This document shows, in pieces, positions 34,621 through 45,155 of a stretch of DNA of 53,148 bases. A program made the translations under genes and the position numbers. The stretch comes from Niabella sp. (GTDB taxonomy: Bacteria > Bacteroidota > Bacteroidia > Chitinophagales > Chitinophagaceae): NCBI GenBank assembly GCA_017744795.1, contig JAGIAQ010000004.1, positions 1 through 53,148 of the forward strand. The letters run 5' to 3'. Position 1 is the stretch's first letter. Each line of letters starts with the position of its first letter. Under the pieces are notes generated by a model. That model ran no database searches. It had not been told where the DNA came from and saw only the letters and a program-made list of their open reading frames with translations.

Positions 34621-36495
34621 TTATTTTTTTATCAGTTGCAGTTCCAGCGGGCGCATCAGCTCCTGCTTCGTAATAACCTCCGGCTGCATCATGATCCGAT
34701 GCACACCGGGCTTTAATTTAATATTGCCTAATTCCCGGTCTTCAATCTCCTCTCCTTTCGTCGTTGGCTCAATCATTTCTTTGGCCAGTGGCTTTCCGTC
34801 CACCAGAATATTGCAGGTACCGCCGGTATTCGTGCCACGGATTCGTTTTAGTACCACGTGGTAGTCGGCATCTGCTTCATTTCTAAACTCCCAGCTGATG
34901 GTTTGTGTTGCCGACTTCCATCCATCTACATAATACCGATCTGTTTTCCCGTCACCAAACCCAAACCCTTTGCCTGTCAGTGTTGCATCAAATGCCAACA
35001 GCCGCGTCAACGGAATGTTGGGCGCCAGGTATCGCACCGAATCAAATTGTTCGGGGACTGTCAACTCCAATACGACCACCGTATTTATCGTATCCGGTGC
35101 TGTTTTTGGAAGTTCAATAACTATATCTTTTTTATTGACCCGATTTATTTTTAAAGACCTGGCTTTATCAGTTAACAGGTACGCATTTTTATAAGCAGAT
35201 AGTAATCCACCTACGTACAGTTTTCCATCGGCAGGATAATTAAATACATGCAGGTATAACCTTCCAGGCTTTGCTGTACTAACGCCCCAGCTCTGCATAG
35301 GCAATGGAGTGGCTTGCGTTCCATAAATGCTTTCACCGTTTTTCTGCATCCAGCTGCCAATGCCTTTTAAGATCACCTGGTCTTCCGGTGCTATTTCACC
35401 ATCACCCATCGGGCCCACGTTCATCAGCAAATTGCCGCCTTTCGCTGCCGCACTTGCCAGCAACCGGATAAAGTGACCAACAGGTTTATGCGAATGATCA
35501 AATTTGCTATACCCGTAACTTTCATTGGTGGTGGGAATCGCTTCCCAGTCGCCGGCTACCGGATAAAATTCTGCCGGCCGGTCGGCGGTATTCTTATAGT
35601 CGCCAAAATTATTTTCAGAACTTCTCACCAGGCGCCCATTCACCACAACATTCGGATCGGTTTTACGAATAGCCTCCAGGATGCGGATATTTTCAGACAG
35701 CGGTAATTTATGCGGCGTGTCGAACCATAAAATATCCGGGTGGTATTTATGGATCAATTCCAGTATTTGAGGAATCGCTTTTTCATCCACATATTTTTGA
35801 GCTTTCTTTAATAAGTCAGGATGCAGGTTATACCAGTTCGTGCCCCCTTCCAATTGCAGATCACCTCCGGGGTTCTTATACTCCCAATCATTTCCCGGCG
35901 CATCAGGATGTTCCCAGTCGAAGGCATGTGAATAATAAAATCCGAATTTCAATCCCTGCTTTTTGCAGGCAGCGCTTAACGCGGCCATTGGATCGGTTTT
36001 GAACGGTGTTTGTTTTGCTATATTAAAATCAGAAACTGCTGAGGGATACATAGCAAAGCCATCATGATGCTTGGCCGTAATAATAAAATAGCGCATGCCG
36101 GCATTTTTGGCATCAGCGATCCACTCATCGGCATTAAATTTTACCGGGTTAAACTGATGCGCCAGCCCCAGGTATTCCTTACGCGTAATTTTTTCCTTAC
36201 GCATCAGGTGCTCTGCATAGCCGCTTACTTTTTTTCCTTTCCATTCGCCACCGGCGAGTGAATAAATACCCCAATGCACAAACATGCCAAACTTAGCATC
36301 GCGCCACCATTGAATGCGCTGCTCATGATTTTTCATGGAGGCCGTCCACCAGCCGTTCAACGCATCATTCACCGCTTTGGCATCGCGGGCGTTGCCTTCC
36401 TTATTAAACATATCCTTGTCCTCATCACCCTTAACCTGCGCAACACCGGAAAGGAATGAAGACAGGCATAAAATAAAAATTGCTATTTCTTTCAT
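34621..36495 (-). CDS. GH29 alpha-L-fucosidase (624 aa) with N-terminal extension and C-terminal module
   Basis: A signal peptide (1-19) is followed by about 35 polar residues not found in the other two paralogues. GH29 motifs are FGMFVHWGIYSLAGG (69-83), ITAKHHDGFAMYPS (139-152), GFYYSHAFDWEHP (185-197) and DILWFDTPHK, with D259 as nucleophile. GNLLMNVGPMGDG follows. The C-terminal region from about 510 (TQTISWEFRNEADADYHVVL) is a beta-sandwich, possibly carbohydrate-binding. It cleaves terminal alpha-L-fucose or a related sugar. The gene ends 4 nt before GH88. Confidence 0.94.
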   Translation of the reverse strand: MKEIAIFILCLSSFLSGVAQVKGDEDKDMFNKEGNARDAKAVNDALNGWWTASMKNHEQRIQWWRDAKFGMFVHWGIYSLAGGEWKGKKVSGYAEHLMRKEKITRKEYLGLAHQFNPVKFNADEWIADAKNAGMRYFIITAKHHDGFAMYPSAVSDFNIAKQTPFKTDPMAALSAACKKQGLKFGFYYSHAFDWEHPDAPGNDWEYKNPGGDLQLEGGTNWYNLHPDLLKKAQKYVDEKAIPQILELIHKYHPDILWFDTPHKLPLSENIRILEAIRKTDPNVVVNGRLVRSSENNFGDYKNTADRPAEFYPVAGDWEAIPTTNESYGYSKFDHSHKPVGHFIRLLASAAAKGGNLLMNVGPMGDGEIAPEDQVILKGIGSWMQKNGESIYGTQATPLPMQSWGVSTAKPGRLYLHVFNYPADGKLYVGGLLSAYKNAYLLTDKARSLKINRVNKKDIVIELPKTAPDTINTVVVLELTVPEQFDSVRYLAPNIPLTRLLAFDATLTGKGFGFGDGKTDRYYVDGWKSATQTISWEFRNEADADYHVVLKRIRGTNTGGTCNILVDGKPLAKEMIEPTTKGEEIEDRELGNIKLKPGVHRIMMQPEVITKQELMRPLELQLIKK

Positions 36496-36551
36496 AACTA
36501 TATCGATTTCGACGGCTACCGACCAGCCGCCTCTACGAGGCTGATTTTACA

Positions 36552-37724
36552 TCACCGTTCCATCCATATCAGCGGATTACGTACCGGCAGGTTGCGGATC
36601 ACTTCTTCCACTTCAGGAAAATGGTTCAATCTTGTCCAGGTGCCCATCCATTGCTGGTTGTCAAATGCCGCGGCGCCAAACACCAGTGCGGGCTGGGCTA
36701 CGGGCCAATCGTTCCAGTACATGACATCCTGTTTAAAGGGCCATTTTGTTTTATCATTGATATAGGGATATAAATAAGCGATCCCTTTTTTAATAGACCG
36801 TCCATCAGTGGTTTGATACGTCCACAGGTCATCCTGTTTTGTGGAAAGGATCTGGCAGAGCGTCACCATCGCATCCAGGTTAAATAGGGAATACCCATAA
36901 GGTTTGGTCCTTGCCAGCTCCTTAGGAAAACTGCCGTCCGCCGCCATCTGGTTGGGGAGCAATACCGTTTTATACCGGTTACTGCAAAAGTCCATCCATT
37001 TTTTATCACCAGTGAACTTTGCAAAACAGGCCACCTGCATCGTCCAGCAGGTACCATGATTATTAGCCGCATTCATTTCATCAATACCATATTTATGCGT
37101 GGTAACCCATTGCAGGTATTGCGTAAACCAGTCTTTAATTTTTTGCAACGCCGGCAGGTCCATACCCGGCGCATCCTGCATGATATACAGGCTTTGTGCC
37201 ACTTCCATTAACTGAATGGCATCAATAATACCAATACCCCGGCCCGTAGCTCTTCCTTTGATCGCCTGCGAATACAACAGGTTTGGATTCATTAAAGTAG
37301 CCGTATCCACAAACCAGGCCCTGCAATGTTCCATTGCCTTTTTTAAATAGATCTCTTTTTGGCTAATACGCCATGCCGAAGCCAGCACCCCAACAATGCG
37401 ACTAAAACGGATCATCGCCAGGCGATGGGCTACAAAATTATCCGGGTTAGTCATCCCGTCTTTTTGAATATACGGACTATCCACACTCATGGGGTTCGGC
37501 CACCAATAATCGCCCTCGCTAAAAAAATCATGCCGGCCGCCGGCACTTCGTGTGCTGGTTTGAGCGGTTACTGTTATGGGCGGTTCTTTCAATGCCTGAT
37601 CGGCGGCTGCTAACACTTTATTGCGTAAAACCTGCGCGGCCTGATCGTAAAAACGGGCCATTTTTGGTTGCGCCGCGGTGGGCAAAACCAACAACGTAAA
37701 TATGACCGTTAAAATCTGTTTCAT
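36552..37724 (-). CDS. Alginate-lyase-fold enzyme (PF05426, PL38-type)
   Basis: The 390-aa secreted protein (signal peptide 1-19) has the all-helical toroid of the PF05426 alginate-lyase superfamily. Visible motifs are FSEGDYWWPNP (68-78), MNAANNHGTCW (217-227) with the N-N-H-G catalytic segment (N222, H223), and YGYSLFNLDAM later on. The length and motifs fit the PL38 family, which includes glucuronan and alginate lyases, better than PL5. It should cleave a glucuronate- or mannuronate-containing backbone by beta-elimination. It sits between GH31 (47-nt gap) and GH29 (56-nt gap). Confidence 0.78.
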   Translation of the reverse strand: MKQILTVIFTLLVLPTAAQPKMARFYDQAAQVLRNKVLAAADQALKEPPITVTAQTSTRSAGGRHDFFSEGDYWWPNPMSVDSPYIQKDGMTNPDNFVAHRLAMIRFSRIVGVLASAWRISQKEIYLKKAMEHCRAWFVDTATLMNPNLLYSQAIKGRATGRGIGIIDAIQLMEVAQSLYIMQDAPGMDLPALQKIKDWFTQYLQWVTTHKYGIDEMNAANNHGTCWTMQVACFAKFTGDKKWMDFCSNRYKTVLLPNQMAADGSFPKELARTKPYGYSLFNLDAMVTLCQILSTKQDDLWTYQTTDGRSIKKGIAYLYPYINDKTKWPFKQDVMYWNDWPVAQPALVFGAAAFDNQQWMGTWTRLNHFPEVEEVIRNLPVRNPLIWMER

Positions 37725-37730
37725 GTTTCT

Positions 37731-37781
37731 ATAGATATTGCGCTCCTATGGAGCTACTAAATATTACGCTCCTACGGAGCG
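37731..37781. repeat. Tandem palindromic repeat ATATT(G/A)CGCTCCTA(T/C)GGAGC
   Basis: Two units lie side by side: GCTCCTATGGAGC (37742-37754) and CGCTCCTACGGAGCG (37767-37781), each a perfect palindrome around three central bases and each preceded by (G/A)ATATT. A diverged third copy lies at 30402-30430. The second unit overlaps the 3' end of the GH31 gene and supplies its last codon and TAG stop. Confidence 0.75.
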
Positions 37782-39913
37782 GTCATAAAACGGAATGTTA
37801 TTTTGTTATAAGACTGGACCGCTTTATTATGAGCCGCTTCTACCGAGCCTTTTAATTTCCTCCGGGCATCTTTGCTGATGGTGATGGTACGCCAGTCAAA
37901 TGCGCCTTTTTCATAATCCATTGTAACGCCATCATCATCGTACAATTTATAGGCACCGGGTTTATTTCCATACACCCTCACCTCCAGATCCACCTGTTGT
38001 CCTTTTTCAGGAGCGTGCAATAGCGGCGGCATCATCGGTATGATACCTCCATCTTTTACGTATACGGGAATCTTATCCAAGCCGGGTGTAACCGTAATGA
38101 TCTCCCCATCCCCGGCATAGGCTCCAGTGTAGAAATCGTACCATTTTCCTTTGGGCAAGATCACTTTTCTTGATTGCTGCCCGGTAAACAGAGGCGCTAC
38201 CAGCAGATATTCCCCCGCCATATACTGATCCTTTACTTCTTTGGAAACGGCTTCCAGGTAGGGATTATCTTCCAGGTTCTTTTTTACCGTAGCACTTGCT
38301 TTGTTCTCAAACCCCGGCTCCAGGCTCATCCCGCGGAACACAGGTGTTCCCTCATAATGGTATTTAGCAAACTCCGAATACCAATAAGGCATCATGCGCA
38401 TCCGTAGCAGGGCCAATTCCTTTATGGGTGCTGCAACATCTGCATATGACCAGGGTTTGGTGCCGCTGGACCATGCATTGATCATCGCCATGGGCGAAAA
38501 GATCACCGTTTGAAAACGGCGGATCCACTCCTCCGAAGTTTTGGAAGCACGCGCTTCCGGTGTCCATAACACGCCAATATAACCGCTGTTGATCAGCGCT
38601 GTAATAAAATCTTCATGATTATAATAATCATTATAAATAACATAAGGATAGGTGTTGGCACCCGCATTAGAAGCGCGTACCAATCCGTAAGTACGCTCAT
38701 TTTTTTCTTTGAATAGATCCAAGCTGTACCGCATGGCCAGCACCCCATAGGTTTGCCGCATTTGCTCGCCGCTCAGTCCACCGGGGAAGCGCGCCACATC
38801 CGGCCACAGGTAGTAATCATAGCCATCCACTTCATCGATCTTATAGCCGCTTACACCAATATCCACCTGGTCTTTTTTTAACTGGCCAAAGAAGATCTTT
38901 CTCGCTTCGGGAATGGTAAAGTCCGGCACTTCGCCAGTCCATACCGTATGCGATCCCGTATAGGGAGCGATCTGCTTATAAAAAGAAGCCTGTTTGGAAA
39001 CATAAGGATTGATCCAGAGATTGAGCCGAATATCTTTCTTCAACATTTCCTTTACAAAACCGGCAGGATCCGGATAACGTTTTTTATCCCATTCAAAGGT
39101 GCCGGGATAAGCGCGGCTTTGCCAGCCGGGTTCCAATCCCACAAAATCCAGCGGGTAACCTTTTAAACGAAACGAATCCACTTCTGCTTTTACTTCATCG
39201 GAAGTGAACAATGATTTAACACGTTGCGTGAAACCCAGTCCCCACCGGGGTGGCAGGGCTCCGCCACCATTAAACAGGTTGTAGCGCCGTACCGCATCCA
39301 AAGCAGTAGGGCCGGCAAATACATAAATTTCAGTACCAGCAGCAGGTACCAGTATTTCAACCGCATCCGAGTACGGACGTGAACTCCAGCTTTTATCCTC
39401 ATTGCGGTTTTTTTCCACTGGTGGATGTTCGCTGTTTTTCCTTACGGCAGTACCGGCATATACAGTAATGTATCGCGCCGTATTAATAAATACGCCGTAC
39501 CCCGCGCTGGACACATAAAAAGGAACCGGCGCATGGGTTCTTCCATTGTCTTTTCCGCCATAATGGTCCATGTGTAATTGCAGGATCTTGCCGCGCTGGT
39601 ATACGGTTTGAAAATTTAAACCCAGGCCAAATAATTGCTCCTTTTCCGTAAGGGGAAACCGCAAATACGTTTTTCCGTCGGTAAGCGTAGCCTGTATTTC
39701 CTCTTGTTTTAAAGGAAAGGATGCCTCTCCCATTTTTTGTAAAGCAGTAAGGGAAGGAGTGGCCCCGGAGGCCTTAACTAAATCATACTTTTCCGGCTGT
39801 CCGGCCACCCCCTTCCACACACCCGGCGCCACCTGTTGCCAGGTCAACTGCTGGGCGTCTGCTTTACTTAACACAACGAGTAGAAAAAACGTTAGAACTT
39901 TTTTATAGATCAT
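37772..39913 (-). CDS. GH31 family alpha-glycosidase
   Basis: The 713-aa secreted protein (signal peptide 1-20) has a GH31 N-terminal beta-sandwich, a catalytic barrel starting near 215 (LPPRWGLGFTQR) and C-terminal beta domains. The nucleophile segment is GYKIDEVDGYD, with D360, where xylosidase and glucosidase branches usually have KTDFGE or WxDMNE. A candidate acid/base region is RASNAGANTYPYVIYNDYYNHEDF. GH31 includes alpha-glucosidases, alpha-xylosidases and, in Pedobacter, alpha-galactosidases, so here an alpha-galactosidase-like role is plausible but unproven. The last codons lie within a palindromic repeat. It follows GH95 after 89 nt. Confidence 0.9.
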   Translation of the reverse strand: MIYKKVLTFFLLVVLSKADAQQLTWQQVAPGVWKGVAGQPEKYDLVKASGATPSLTALQKMGEASFPLKQEEIQATLTDGKTYLRFPLTEKEQLFGLGLNFQTVYQRGKILQLHMDHYGGKDNGRTHAPVPFYVSSAGYGVFINTARYITVYAGTAVRKNSEHPPVEKNRNEDKSWSSRPYSDAVEILVPAAGTEIYVFAGPTALDAVRRYNLFNGGGALPPRWGLGFTQRVKSLFTSDEVKAEVDSFRLKGYPLDFVGLEPGWQSRAYPGTFEWDKKRYPDPAGFVKEMLKKDIRLNLWINPYVSKQASFYKQIAPYTGSHTVWTGEVPDFTIPEARKIFFGQLKKDQVDIGVSGYKIDEVDGYDYYLWPDVARFPGGLSGEQMRQTYGVLAMRYSLDLFKEKNERTYGLVRASNAGANTYPYVIYNDYYNHEDFITALINSGYIGVLWTPEARASKTSEEWIRRFQTVIFSPMAMINAWSSGTKPWSYADVAAPIKELALLRMRMMPYWYSEFAKYHYEGTPVFRGMSLEPGFENKASATVKKNLEDNPYLEAVSKEVKDQYMAGEYLLVAPLFTGQQSRKVILPKGKWYDFYTGAYAGDGEIITVTPGLDKIPVYVKDGGIIPMMPPLLHAPEKGQQVDLEVRVYGNKPGAYKLYDDDGVTMDYEKGAFDWRTITISKDARRKLKGSVEAAHNKAVQSYNKITFRFMTAP

Positions 39914-39935
39914 AATAAAATTTCATTGTTTGCAA

Positions 39936-40000
39936 GTGAATTGTGAATGGTCAATGGTGAATGTTTCCTGCCTATTGACTATTCACTATTGCCTATTCAC
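39936..40000. repeat. Keyword repeat GTGAAT / ATTCAC between GH95 and GH31
   Basis: GTGAATTGTGAATGG, TCAATGGTGAATG and then CTATTGACTATTCACTATT, CCTATTCAC form an imperfect inverted repeat with tandem units. The same word occurs at 2213-2240 and 11503-11524. Confidence 0.55.
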
Positions 40001-40002
40001 TT

Positions 40003-42567
40003 CTACAAGGGCACGATCGTATACCGTTTTCCTTTTTCCGTTTTAAAATCGATCGTATATCCTTTCGTCTGATTCACTTCCACCAGTCCCTTCCGGGTAT
40101 TATTATCATAGAAGGTTTTACCATAATGGGTCAGCAGTGTATTGTCTACAACACCTGATGCATCTGCAGATTTAACTTCCAGCACTTTTACCGGTTGCAG
40201 TGTGTGCAGCCGGCAAACACCTCCTTTTTCAGCATAAATAATCGCTTTGCTTAACCTGTTGTTGCTCCAATCGATGGATACGTTGAAATCGCCCCGGGCC
40301 TTTATACCACTGATATTTCCTTTCTTCCATACAGAGGGCAATGCTGGTAACAGGAACAAATACCCCTCATGACTTTGCAATAGCATTTCCGTCATGCCCG
40401 CGGCAGCGCCAAAATTCCCATCGATCTGAAAGGGCGGATGCGCATCAAACAAGTTAGGATAGGCACCCCCGCCGCCCATTACCGCCCGTTTTTCGCGCGG
40501 GTCAATATAGTTAAAGGCATCACTCAGAATTTTATAAGCATGTTCGCCATCGTGCAAACGTGCCCACCAGTTTATTTTCCAGGCCATCGACCAGCCGGTA
40601 CTTACATCACCCCGAAAGATCAATGATTGTTTGGCCGCAGCGGCCAGTTCCGGCGTCTCGCTTAGCGTAATCTGGCTCCCCGGATATAACCCAAATAAAT
40701 GGGATAAATGCCGGTGCTGGTCTTTGGGATCATCCCAATCTTTAAACCACTCCTGTAACTGGCCATACTGACCGATGTGAAAGGGATACAATTTTTCTTT
40801 CATCGCGGAAAGCGTTGCCGCAAAAGTTGCATCGGTTTTTAAAACAGCCGCTGCTTTGATCACATCCGTAAATAACTCCCGGATAATCGACATATCCATT
40901 GTGCTGGCCATGGCTATTTCATACTCCTTACCATTTACCTTCATCGTATTTTCGGGTGAAGAGGAAGGGTTGGTTACCCAATAGCCGGTAGCCGGATCCT
41001 TTACCAGCCAATGCTGTAAAAATTGCGCCGCGCCTTTCATTAAAGGATAAGCGGTATTCCTGAGAAATGCTTCATCCCCGGTATATAAATAATGTTCCCA
41101 TAAATGTGTGCTGAACCAGCCACCGGCCATAGGCCAGCAGGACCAGCGCGGTTTTGCAGAGGGGTCGATCCACCCCTGCCCCCCCGGTGGTGATGTTTTT
41201 GCCCATATATCAGAATTGTGGTGCGCCGTCCAGCCTTCTGTGATACCATAATTTGTTTTAGCCGTGATCGCACCGTTCACTGCAAGCTCTTTCATAAAAT
41301 CGAACAGGGGCTGATGACACTCAGAAAGATTGGTATTTTCCGCAGGCCAGTAATTCATTTCCGTATTGATATTAACGGTATAATTACTGCCCCAGGGCGG
41401 TTGTACCTGATCGTTCCAGATCCCCTGCAAATTGGTAGGCTGTGATCCCGGGCGGGAGGCAGCGATCATTAAATAACGGCCAAACTGGTAATACAAAGTC
41501 TGCAGCCCAAAATCATCGGGAGCTTTGGCAAATGCTTTCAGCCGCTCGTTGGTGGGCAGCTTCGCATTCGCCGATCTGTTGTCAATTGTAAAAGATACCC
41601 GGTCAAATAAACGCCGGTAATCGGTTATATGATTTTGCCAAAGCCGTTCAAAAGGGATCACCTGAACCTGTTGCATCCTTGCGGTAGCCTCCACATGCGG
41701 ATCTTTTCCTTCCTTACCGGGTGATTTATCAAAGCCGTTAAAACTGGTGGCATCGGTCAGGTAAATAGTAACAGCGTTCGCCCCCGAAACGGTTAGTTGA
41801 TCATCAGCCCCACTTATAGTTCCCCCTTGCGCTGCAACTTTAACCTGCACTTCAAAATTGGTCCCTTCCCCGTTCCAGTCATCGTATACCACCTGTTCTT
41901 TTTCATAGGCCCGGTTGGCTACAAACTTTGGCGCCTTGCCTTTCAGCAGCAGTCCGTTTGTTCCATTCAGGGCCACTTTGTATTTGAGCTTACTACTAAG
42001 AGAAGCGGTAAAGCTGATCGCATTTTTTTTATCAGCTGTAATGCGGATCACCATGGCTTTATCCGGGAAGCTGATAAACGTCTGACGTGTATAGCGCACT
42101 CCGTTCAATGTAAAGTTTACCGTAGCGGTTGCGTTATGCAAATCCAGTTCACGATAGTAATCGCTGGCAGCGGTATCCGCGCCTTTATGCTTCAGCCACA
42201 GATCGGCCATTGGCAGGTACTTTGCCGAATAAGGCCCGTGCATACCTTTCCATACAGCTGCTGCGCTATCATACTGCCCCGCAAAAACCAATTTGCGAAC
42301 AGCAGCCAGTATTGCCGGGCCGCCCGGAGTATTGCCGGGGTCAGGCGCACCCGACCAAAGGGTATTATCATTCAGCTGAAAACGCTCTGTGCCCACGCCT
42401 CCGAATACCATTGCTCCCGTTTTCCCATTGCCCAGCGGCAGTGCTTCCTCCCATATTGAAGCGGGTTTTGTATACCACAACTTCATGTCCTGTGATGATT
42501 GCGATCGCTGTGCAGCTACCGCAACACCCGCAAAAGAAAATACCGCCAGTAATATTTTTTTGATCAT
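40003..42567 (-). CDS. GH95 alpha-L-fucosidase / alpha-L-galactosidase
   Basis: The 854-aa secreted protein (signal peptide 1-19) has the GH95 order: an N-terminal beta-sandwich starting [19 protein letters not shown], a linker, an (alpha/alpha)6 catalytic barrel and a C-terminal beta domain. Catalytic positions match the family: [12 protein letters not shown] with N399 and N401, TNPSSSPEN with E539, and PFQIDGNFG with D716. GH95 enzymes invert alpha-1,2-fucosyl bonds, and some release L-galactose. It starts 4 nt after the GH2 stop, so the two are cotranslated. It adds a fourth fucose-type exo-enzyme to the locus. Confidence 0.95.
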   Translation of the reverse strand: MIKKILLAVFSFAGVAVAAQRSQSSQDMKLWYTKPASIWEEALPLGNGKTGAMVFGGVGTERFQLNDNTLWSGAPDPGNTPGGPAILAAVRKLVFAGQYDSAAAVWKGMHGPYSAKYLPMADLWLKHKGADTAASDYYRELDLHNATATVNFTLNGVRYTRQTFISFPDKAMVIRITADKKNAISFTASLSSKLKYKVALNGTNGLLLKGKAPKFVANRAYEKEQVVYDDWNGEGTNFEVQVKVAAQGGTISGADDQLTVSGANAVTIYLTDATSFNGFDKSPGKEGKDPHVEATARMQQVQVIPFERLWQNHITDYRRLFDRVSFTIDNRSANAKLPTNERLKAFAKAPDDFGLQTLYYQFGRYLMIAASRPGSQPTNLQGIWNDQVQPPWGSNYTVNINTEMNYWPAENTNLSECHQPLFDFMKELAVNGAITAKTNYGITEGWTAHHNSDIWAKTSPPGGQGWIDPSAKPRWSCWPMAGGWFSTHLWEHYLYTGDEAFLRNTAYPLMKGAAQFLQHWLVKDPATGYWVTNPSSSPENTMKVNGKEYEIAMASTMDMSIIRELFTDVIKAAAVLKTDATFAATLSAMKEKLYPFHIGQYGQLQEWFKDWDDPKDQHRHLSHLFGLYPGSQITLSETPELAAAAKQSLIFRGDVSTGWSMAWKINWWARLHDGEHAYKILSDAFNYIDPREKRAVMGGGGAYPNLFDAHPPFQIDGNFGAAAGMTEMLLQSHEGYLFLLPALPSVWKKGNISGIKARGDFNVSIDWSNNRLSKAIIYAEKGGVCRLHTLQPVKVLEVKSADASGVVDNTLLTHYGKTFYDNNTRKGLVEVNQTKGYTIDFKTEKGKRYTIVPL

Positions 42568-42571
42568 TGCT

Positions 42572-45028
42572 TTATAAATTTAGAAATGCCACCGGAAGCT
42601 GTTCTACTTTAGCGCTGGCAACCGATTTACCACCATTGGTTTTGATACGGATAATGGCGCGTCCGTTATACAACTGCACCAGCCTCGATCCGGAAGAAGT
42701 ACCCAAATCATCTAACAAAGTACCATCGCCTGTTAAACCAAACCGGATCCAGTTGGCCCCATCCAGACATTGATTATCCTGAACATCATACAACTTCGCC
42801 TCCAGGGTAATAGTTCCGCCTTCTTCTTTAACCTTTTCAAGCTTTACTTTTGCAGGCTTCCCCCATTGTTCCGTTTGGTACACAAAACTAATGGTATCTC
42901 TTACAACCTGACTTCCCTTTCTTGCAATTACATAAGCGATATTGGCCCCCTTTTTCAGCCCCACATTCCAGCGCAAACCGGCTGCGGGAAAATCCTGGCT
43001 GTTGCGTTTTTTAACGCCACAGGATTTTCCGTTTACAAATAATTCTGCTTCCTCACAATTGGAGTACACTTTGATCATCTTTTCTTCTCCTTCTTTCCCC
43101 CATCGCACTGGCCAGCTATGCCCGTAGATATGCGCCATTGGCTTGCTGGTCCAATAGGATTGGAAGACATAATAAGCTTCTTTCTTTGTAAGGTCCCGTT
43201 CCACTATGCCTTTCTGGTTCATATAGGGGACCGGATTATCGGGCCGTATAGGCGTAGAAAAATCTTTAAACACCCACTGTGCGGTGCCGGTGAGCCAGGG
43301 CATGGTTTCCTGCTCTTTTAAATGCCAATCGATCAGATTGCAAATATAGGTTTCGCTCCAATCACCATCTTTTGACGCACGCGCCGCGCCGCCATACAAT
43401 GACGCATCGCCCGAACGTTCGTCGGCAGCGCCGGTAGCCTTAATATTTTGCAGTGCTTTATCGGGGTTTTCGGAATGACGACCAGCATGACTATCGCCTC
43501 CCCACTCCACATGTAAAAAATGATCTACCTCGTCGAATTCCTTTTTTGTCACCTCTTTATATTCGGTGTAAATGCCCCGGTACCAGCCGGCCCAGATGGA
43601 AGGAGAATACACATCCACAATGTCTTTACAAAAATCGCAACGCCGTATGGCGGTTTTACGGGAAGCATCCAGGGTATGCGCCAGGGTGTTCAGCTCCTTC
43701 ATATACCTGCGGATCTTTTCTTTATCAAACTCAGGAAAATCACCCGGCCAATCGTTCTCATTTCCCAACCCCCAGATGATCACCGAGGGATGGTTATAAT
43801 GTTGTTCGATCATGTTTGTTAACATCCGTTTCCCCTGGGCCTGGTATACCGCGCCTCCCAGTCCACCCCGGCACCAGGGGATCTCCTCCCATACCAGGAT
43901 GCCCAGACTGTCGCATAAGTTTAAAATGATGCGGGATTGCTGGTAATGTCCCAGGCGGATAAAGTTCACGCCCATCTCCTTCATTTCGATCATTTCCTGT
44001 CGCATCAGGTCTTCTGTCATAGCAGCGGCTACTCCCGCATGGTCTTCATGACGATGGGTTCCTCTTAACAACAATCGCTTCCCATTCAATAAAAACGGGC
44101 CATGTTTTACAAACTCAAAATTACGAAACCCAACAGGCGTAACGGTTGTATGCGTGCCGGCGCTGGTACTAAGTGTCACTTCCAGCTTATACAAAGAAGG
44201 TGTTTCCGGCGCCCACAGCTGCGGATTTTTAACCGAAAGATCTCCGATTGTGAAAGTGCCGTCAAAGGTCTCCAGTTTTTTTTCTGTTTTTTGAAGCGCT
44301 TTACCCTGCGGATCCAACAACCTTAACTGCACAATGCCGTTCTTTAATTGATCAGGGTTGGTTATGTTTAATTTTACATTCAGATTCCCGGTTTTATTGC
44401 TAACCGTCGGCAACGCAAAAACCTTATCCACATAAACCGCCGGCTCATATACAAGATTCACGTAACGATACAATCCTCCGTACACATTAAAATCAGAAAG
44501 ATCAGAAGGCAGCATTTCGAGGTCGCGCGAATTATCGCAGCGAATGGAAACAGGGACCTTCCCTTTAAATTGTTTTACCAGGCTGTCCTGTTTTTCAAAA
44601 GCCTCTACCGCATCCGTAATATCAACTGTCCACTCATCATACCCGCCTACATGCGCACCCACTTTTGTGGTGTACACATACACTTCCGTTTTTTGTCCCG
44701 TACCTTCAAAATGCAGCAACGTTCTGCCTTTAGCATAAGGGTTCTTAACGGTCAGTTGTGTTTTATACCACATTGGCCCCTCGTAATAATTTACATCGGG
44801 ATCTACCGCATCTCTTTCGTTCGCACAGTGCGGAAGCGACACCTTTGTCCATAAGGGTACCGACTCGGGATTGCCTTCTTTTACCGGTCGCACCGCTTCC
44901 CAGACACCCCCCAGGTCCTGCTTCAAAAACTGCCAGTTGCTGATTAACCGGGTAGCCTGTTGGGCAGAAGACCTGAGCACAATGCCGCTCAAAAACAATA
45001 CCGTGATAAAATAGAGTCTCTTTTTCAA
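42572..45028 (-). CDS. GH2 family beta-glycosidase
   Basis: The 818-aa secreted protein (signal peptide 1-22) has the GH2 layout: sugar-binding jelly roll (about 40-200), immunoglobulin-like sandwich, TIM barrel from about 310 and C-terminal beta domains. The acid/base is E424 in WGLGNENDW; the nucleophile is E508 in [11 protein letters not shown]2 covers beta-galactosidases, beta-glucuronidases and beta-mannosidases, so the exact sugar is open. The barrel start [13 protein letters not shown] resembles beta-galactosidase-like members. It precedes GH95 by 4 nt and follows a 127-nt gap after the fasciclin-like gene. Confidence 0.93.
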   Translation of the reverse strand: MKKRLYFITVLFLSGIVLRSSAQQATRLISNWQFLKQDLGGVWEAVRPVKEGNPESVPLWTKVSLPHCANERDAVDPDVNYYEGPMWYKTQLTVKNPYAKGRTLLHFEGTGQKTEVYVYTTKVGAHVGGYDEWTVDITDAVEAFEKQDSLVKQFKGKVPVSIRCDNSRDLEMLPSDLSDFNVYGGLYRYVNLVYEPAVYVDKVFALPTVSNKTGNLNVKLNITNPDQLKNGIVQLRLLDPQGKALQKTEKKLETFDGTFTIGDLSVKNPQLWAPETPSLYKLEVTLSTSAGTHTTVTPVGFRNFEFVKHGPFLLNGKRLLLRGTHRHEDHAGVAAAMTEDLMRQEMIEMKEMGVNFIRLGHYQQSRIILNLCDSLGILVWEEIPWCRGGLGGAVYQAQGKRMLTNMIEQHYNHPSVIIWGLGNENDWPGDFPEFDKEKIRRYMKELNTLAHTLDASRKTAIRRCDFCKDIVDVYSPSIWAGWYRGIYTEYKEVTKKEFDEVDHFLHVEWGGDSHAGRHSENPDKALQNIKATGAADERSGDASLYGGAARASKDGDWSETYICNLIDWHLKEQETMPWLTGTAQWVFKDFSTPIRPDNPVPYMNQKGIVERDLTKKEAYYVFQSYWTSKPMAHIYGHSWPVRWGKEGEEKMIKVYSNCEEAELFVNGKSCGVKKRNSQDFPAAGLRWNVGLKKGANIAYVIARKGSQVVRDTISFVYQTEQWGKPAKVKLEKVKEEGGTITLEAKLYDVQDNQCLDGANWIRFGLTGDGTLLDDLGTSSGSRLVQLYNGRAIIRIKTNGGKSVASAKVEQLPVAFLNL

Positions 45029-45155
45029 TTTTAATATTTAACCACTTTAACTTTTCTATTAAGAAGAATACTTCACCGTAGCATTCACTATTAAATGCCA
45101 CGATGAAGTTATATATCTCATACCCGACCTTCTTGCTACTCCTGATCTGTGTAAC

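Noticed and set aside
41797..42459. 220-codon plus-strand frame inside GH95
   Set aside because: Antisense to conserved GH95 sequence; no recognisable features.
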